The notes beneath the pieces were generated by a model, which had not been told where the DNA came from, made no database searches, and saw nothing but the letters and a program-made list of their open reading frames with translations. From contig CAYOEJ010000052.1 in assembly GCA_964403015.1 (NCBI GenBank), positions 1 through 9,493 on the forward strand: 9,493 bases of DNA, in the 5' to 3' direction. Both the position numbers and the translations under genes were made by a program. Shown in pieces: positions 6,941 to 9,493 of this stretch (positions within the stretch are counted from its first letter, which is position 1; each line of letters starts with the position of its first letter). This stretch comes from CAYOEJ01 sp964403015 (GTDB lineage Bacteria > Actinomycetota > Actinomycetes > Actinomycetales > Actinomycetaceae).

Positions 6941-7667
6941 AGCACGAGTAATGATTTGGGAAGAGCTGCGGAAGGTAGCTCGCCCCGACTCCCGCTTTTC
7001 GTGGAACTTTGGCGAGTTCATCGCAGACTATGAGGGTTCTGATGAGTGCGCGCGACGCTTTTGCGAAACGGACGTGTACAAGAACGCCGACGTGCTGTTC
7101 GTGACCCCGGACAACAACCTCGAAGCGCTGCGCGAGCAGGTGATCCGCGATGGCAAGACCCTCATCATGACCAACTACGGAATCTCGCGCGGGTTCTACC
7201 TGCTGCTCCCGGAATGGGTTCCGGAGGGCCAAGAGATCCTTGCTTCTACGCTTGATGGTGTCCAGCGTTTTTGGAAGCATCACACGCTTGCCGCGCTTGC
7301 TGAGGTCATTGACCGCATTCCAGTTCTCGTGTCGGGAGCTTCGGCGATCACGCCATCGGGAATTCGGTTTGGAAAAGGCCACGGATACTTCGACCTCGAG
7401 TGGGCGATGTTCTACACCAAGGGCTTGGTGGATACAGACTCCGTAGTGGTCGCGATCGGACACGACTGCCAGGTTGTGGATGTGCCGGTTGAGGTTCGTC
7501 CATTTGACACCGCGATCGATCTCATCGTGACTCCGACGCGCGTGCTTGAAACCCGTAGCGAGTTTCCAAAGCCCGAGCACGGTGTGATGTGGTACCTGCT
7601 AGAGGACGACATGCTCGGTCGCATTCCACCCCTGCAGGAGCTGTGGGCCGATGAATTCTGCCGCTAG
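6927..7667 (+). CDS. 5-formyltetrahydrofolate cyclo-ligase-like protein (COG0212 paralogue, MTHFSD type)
   Basis: 246-residue soluble protein. It carries the cyclo-ligase fold motifs GIRFGKGHGYFDLE (145-158), GHDCQVVD (178-185) and VTPTRVL (201-207), plus an N-terminal PDNNLEALR (61-69) where the family usually has NPDxxQxxLR. The GKGxGYxDLE form and the TPTR block point to the 5-FCL-like paralogue group (as in MTHFSD proteins) rather than the true salvage enzyme, which has a GGGxGYYDR-type motif. That group has been linked by comparative genomics to thiamin metabolism, with no settled reaction. I chose ATG 6927 because AAGGAGA precedes it by 6 nt. The open frame runs back to 6861 but those codons overlap the previous gene. 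It is the last gene of the symporter operon. The stop codon lies inside a palindromic repeat. Confidence 0.85.
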   Translation: MEATEARVMIWEELRKVARPDSRFSWNFGEFIADYEGSDECARRFCETDVYKNADVLFVTPDNNLEALREQVIRDGKTLIMTNYGISRGFYLLLPEWVPEGQEILASTLDGVQRFWKHHTLAALAEVIDRIPVLVSGASAITPSGIRFGKGHGYFDLEWAMFYTKGLVDTDSVVVAIGHDCQVVDVPVEVRPFDTAIDLIVTPTRVLETRSEFPKPEHGVMWYLLEDDMLGRIPPLQELWADEFCR

Positions 7668-7769
7668 GGCTGTGCATCGGATCCTAGCGGGCCTGCCGCT
7701 AGGTGCAGGCAGGATCCTAGGGGTGTGCATCGGACCCTAGCGGGCCTGCTACAAGGTGCCCGCCCAGAT
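7664..7769. repeat. two tandem 53-bp palindromic units
   Basis: Unit 1 (7664-7716) and unit 2 (7717-7769) match at 40 of 53 positions and at 31 of the first 33. Unit 1 contains a perfect 8-bp stem, CCTAGCGG with CCGCTAGG (7683-7690/7696-7703). Alternative pairings exist: GGATCCT (7679-7685) with AGGATCC (7711-7717), CTAGGG (7717-7722) with CCCTAG (7735-7740), and GCAGGC (7705-7710) with GCCTGC (7744-7749). The first unit includes the stop codon of the 5-FCL-like gene. No T-tract follows, so a classical terminator is not evident. Confidence 0.7.
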
Positions 7770-7779
7770 GTCCTCTTTC

Positions 7780-7840
7780 TTGATAGTTAATTCATGGATT
7801 GAGTGTTTATTTATGTATCAATTTGCGAATTAACTATCAA
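7780..7840. repeat. perfect 14-bp inverted repeat around an AT-rich 33-bp core
   Basis: TTGATAGTTAATTC (7780-7793) is the exact reverse complement of 7827-7840. The 33-bp core is strongly AT-rich, unlike the flanks, and contains ATTGA/TCAAT as an inner pair. TATCAAT occurs twice directly (7816-7822, 7835-7841). There is no flanking direct duplication of the kind a transposition would leave. It may be an operator pair of a lost gene, or a protein- or recombinase-binding site. Confidence 0.6.
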
Positions 7841-7877
7841 TATGATGGGGCGTAGGGGCAGGTGCTAGAGAAACGCT

Positions 7878-7930
7878 CGACTTGATGGCCAATAATCCGA
7901 CTTGATGGCTAATAATCCGACCTGATCCGT
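7878..7930. repeat. 20-bp tandem repeat, two full copies and one partial
   Basis: CGACTTGATGGC(C/T)AATAATC is present at 7878-7897 and 7898-7917 with one difference, followed by a decayed third start CGACCTGATCCGT (7918-7930). It lies in the gene-free space downstream of the tRNA-Pro terminator. No function can be assigned. Confidence 0.7.
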
Positions 7931-7971
7931 GCAAAGAAACAAGTCAATCAAGCCAAGCAGGCCAAACAAAC

Positions 7972-8008
7972 AAAAATCCCGCGGCATAGGCGGACCTATG
8001 TCGCGGGA
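7972..8008 (-). terminator. Rho-independent terminator of tRNA-Pro
   Basis: On the minus strand a 14-bp stem with a single mismatch (TCCCGCGACATAGG pairing with CCTATGCCGCGGGA), loop TCCG, is followed directly by TTTTTGTTTGTTTG. It begins two bases after the CCA end of the tRNA, so the tRNA is very probably a single-gene transcript. Confidence 0.92.
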
Positions 8009-8010
8009 AT

Positions 8011-8087
<77 letters not shown>

Positions 8088-8128
8088 AGTGCTCCAAGGA
8101 GCTGTGCCAAATAATTGGCAACTGCTTC

Positions 8129-8158
8129 ATGATAGCGGAGCGCTAGATAATTATGGAA
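8129..8158 (-). promoter_or_regulatory. possible promoter of tRNA-Pro
   Basis: On the minus strand, TTCCAT (8158-8153) and TATCAT (8134-8129) are 18 bp apart. Transcription would start near 8122, giving a 5' leader of about 35 nt. Downstream, GCCAA-ATAA-TTGGC (8106-8119) forms a short dyad in the leader. Both hexamers match consensus only moderately. Confidence 0.35.
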
Positions 8159-8188
8159 GTTAGGAACTCGCTGTGCGCCGGAGGTCAC

Positions 8189-8255
8189 AGGCGGCAACCG
8201 AGATTAACCCACGCGACAACCCTGCTTGACCAAGGCGGCAACCGAGATCAACCCA
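8189..8255. repeat. pair of 23-bp direct repeats, 44-bp period
   Basis: Copies at 8189-8211 and 8233-8255, both beginning AGGCGGCAACCGAGAT, differ at one of 23 positions and are separated by 21 bp. Each contains the small palindrome CGG-CAA-CCG. The second copy ends one base before the stop codon of the metallophosphoesterase gene (8257). Two copies with a short spacer are not a CRISPR array. No T-tract follows, so they are not an obvious terminator for that operon. Confidence 0.7.
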
Positions 8256-8256
8256 G

Positions 8257-9255
8257 TTATAGCGGGACGACATCCATCTGAATCGCCTCTGGCGCGCAGA
8301 AGGTTCGGATGGGTGTGAACGGCGAAGTCCCCAGACCTGCCGAGATCTGTACGATAGCGCTGCCATCGTGGTCTCGCTCAGGATCCCAGCCGATGATGGC
8401 GCCGTCGCCCTGAATGGGCAGCTCCTCGTCGGAGTCGCGTACGCCGGGTAAAGGCCACCGGAATAGACCCGAGGCATACCGGGTGTCCATATCCGAATTT
8501 GTCACCAGTGCTCGATGCGGAAGACACACCTGCCCGCCGTGGGTATGACCGGCAAAAATGAGGTGACATCCGTCGTCGACCATTCGATCGAGAATCCTGC
8601 TATAGGGCGCGTGGGTGACACCAATGCGCATACGGTAGGGCAATTCGCCGCTCGGTTCGGCTGGGGCGGGGAACATGTCTCGGTCGATGTGCGGATCGTC
8701 CACGCCCACGATGTCGATGTCCCATCCATTAACGTGGAGCGTGCCGCGGGTGTTATTGGCATCAATCCAGCCGCGCCCGCTTAGGCCGCGCCGGAGGTCC
8801 TCGGTGGGTAACCGAACAGGCTTGTCGTGCTCGGAATCCTCGTTGGAATTTCGCGTCAGGTACCTCAACGGGCTCCTGAACTGGGGTGCGAAGTAATCAT
8901 TTGATCCGAACACGAATGCGCCCGGACGGTCCAGGAGCGGCTCGAGGGCATCCAAAAGCGTACCGATCGCGGCGGGTTCGGCGATGAGATCGCCGGTGAG
9001 GATGACCAGGTCAGGATCGGTATTGGCGAGATCGCGGATGAACTCTGTACGCTTCTTGTTTTTGACAAGCAGATGCGGGTCCGAGATGTGGAGAATCCGA
9101 ATGGCTTGGGCATCGGACCTGTCGGGATGGGGCAGCAGCACTGTGCGCCTGCGTAGCTTGTACGCGTGAGCGTGCACGAGTGCATAGCCGAGCACGGCTG
9201 ATCCCGTGAGTACTGGCGCGGCTAGAGCGGCCGCGAGCGCCTTCCCCGGCGTCAT
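8257..9255 (-). CDS. membrane-anchored metallophosphoesterase
   Basis: 332-residue protein of the calcineurin-like phosphoesterase superfamily. The N-terminus has a hydrophobic anchor (about residues 7-28), so the catalytic domain is probably held at the membrane. Metal-site motifs in order are SDPH (Asp59, His61), TGDL (Asp89), FGSNDY (116-121), THAP (His215) and GHTHGGQV (His237, His239). FGSNDY stands where most members have GNHD or GNHE. The region between about 125 and 170 is polar and variable. The start ATG overlaps the stop of the upstream PASTA-protein gene as ATGA and lacks a good ribosome binding site, indicating translational coupling. A metallophosphoesterase after a PASTA-containing penicillin-binding protein is a recurring actinobacterial arrangement (ponA2 and Rv3683 in Mycobacterium). 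The substrate is unknown; a cell-wall or lipid phosphoester is possible. Confidence 0.88.
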   Translation of the reverse strand: MTPGKALAAALAAPVLTGSAVLGYALVHAHAYKLRRRTVLLPHPDRSDAQAIRILHISDPHLLVKNKKRTEFIRDLANTDPDLVILTGDLIAEPAAIGTLLDALEPLLDRPGAFVFGSNDYFAPQFRSPLRYLTRNSNEDSEHDKPVRLPTEDLRRGLSGRGWIDANNTRGTLHVNGWDIDIVGVDDPHIDRDMFPAPAEPSGELPYRMRIGVTHAPYSRILDRMVDDGCHLIFAGHTHGGQVCLPHRALVTNSDMDTRYASGLFRWPLPGVRDSDEELPIQGDGAIIGWDPERDHDGSAIVQISAGLGTSPFTPIRTFCAPEAIQMDVVPL

Positions 9256-9493
9256 CCGGCGTTAGGGTCGGGGCCGATAGATAGCCACAGGTTAACGATG
9301 GTTCCAGAGGCAGCATTCGAGTTTGGACCGGGGCTTTGCCTTGCGACGACGCCGGGCGGCAGATCCGAATAGTCGGTGCCGATTGCGTATCCGTATCCGT
9401 TGCTGAGGAGGATCTGGCCGGCTTCATCTGGTCCCATGCCGACGACGTTGGGAACCGTGGACTGATTTTGGTTGTCGTCGGTGTCAGAGGCCG
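9252..9493 (-). CDS. C-terminal PASTA domain of a probable penicillin-binding protein (partial)
   Basis: Only the last 79 codons are in the window; the frame stays open to the right edge. After a polar linker (SDTDDNQNQS) the sequence STVPNVVGMGPDEAGQILLS starts a PASTA domain, followed by VVARQSPGPNSNAASGTIVNLWLSIG, the typical closing strand pattern. It ends with a short tail, DPNAG. PASTA domains sit outside the cell and bind peptidoglycan or related ligands. A terminal single PASTA domain followed by a metallophosphoesterase gene suggests a bifunctional class A penicillin-binding protein of the PonA type. A PASTA kinase is less likely given the gene neighbour. Its stop overlaps the next start by 4 bp. 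Confidence 0.75.
   Translation of the reverse strand, partial: ASDTDDNQNQSTVPNVVGMGPDEAGQILLSNGYGYAIGTDYSDLPPGVVARQSPGPNSNAASGTIVNLWLSIGPDPNAG

Larger units (their letters stand above)
7668..7971. other. gene-free region between the 5-FCL-like gene and the tRNA terminator
   Basis: About 300 bp without a supportable gene on either strand. It contains the 53-bp palindromic units, the 14-bp inverted repeat and the 20-bp tandem repeat listed separately. The end 7931-7971 shows nothing recognisable beyond the A-rich start of the tRNA terminator's T-tract (T on the minus strand). Confidence 0.6.

Noticed and set aside
8189..8255. Possible CRISPR array
   Set aside because: Only two repeats with a 21-bp spacer and no cas genes; the same applies to the 20-bp tandem copies at 7878-7917, which have no spacer.

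Overview
The window looks like ordinary chromosome from a Gram-positive actinobacterium of moderately high G+C. The lines of evidence are GTG and TTG starts, actinobacterial gene types (a PASTA-domain protein followed by a membrane-anchored metallophosphoesterase, a two-domain YccF protein) and one probable leaderless promoter. A member of the Actinomycetaceae or a relative is a guess; no rRNA or marker gene fixes the taxon.

Left part (1-2204): the 5' part of moaA (minus strand, cut by the window edge) and a MobA-type guanylyltransferase gene (plus strand) diverge from a 92-bp region that holds a dyad and a direct repeat. Both belong to molybdenum-cofactor synthesis. Next comes a winged-helix regulator with C-terminal cysteines like those of Fe-S sensors (SufR-like family), with a recognisable promoter and a dyad in its own leader.

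Middle (2335-4970): azlC and azlD, overlapping by 4 bp, form a branched-chain amino acid exporter. They are followed by a YccF membrane protein and a bacterial-luciferase-like flavin monooxygenase that appears to have a leaderless mRNA.

After a 309-bp non-coding stretch with phased hairpin/dyad repeats comes a tight three-gene operon (5280-7667): a sodium:solute symporter, a 70-residue single-span membrane protein, and a COG0212 protein of the 5-formyltetrahydrofolate cyclo-ligase-like (MTHFSD-like) type. A substrate transporter, a small accessory subunit and a folate/thiamin-linked enzyme paralogue together are the most interesting functional unit here.

Right part (7668-9493): a gene-poor zone carries three unrelated families of short direct repeats and a perfect 14-bp inverted repeat, around a tRNA-Pro(CGG) gene with a strong terminator. 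Beyond it, on the minus strand, are the C-terminal PASTA domain of a probable penicillin-binding protein and a translationally coupled metallophosphoesterase.

I did not find a defence system, CRISPR array, insertion sequence or prophage. The candidates for something undescribed are the symporter/5-FCL-like operon and the repeat-rich region around the tRNA.
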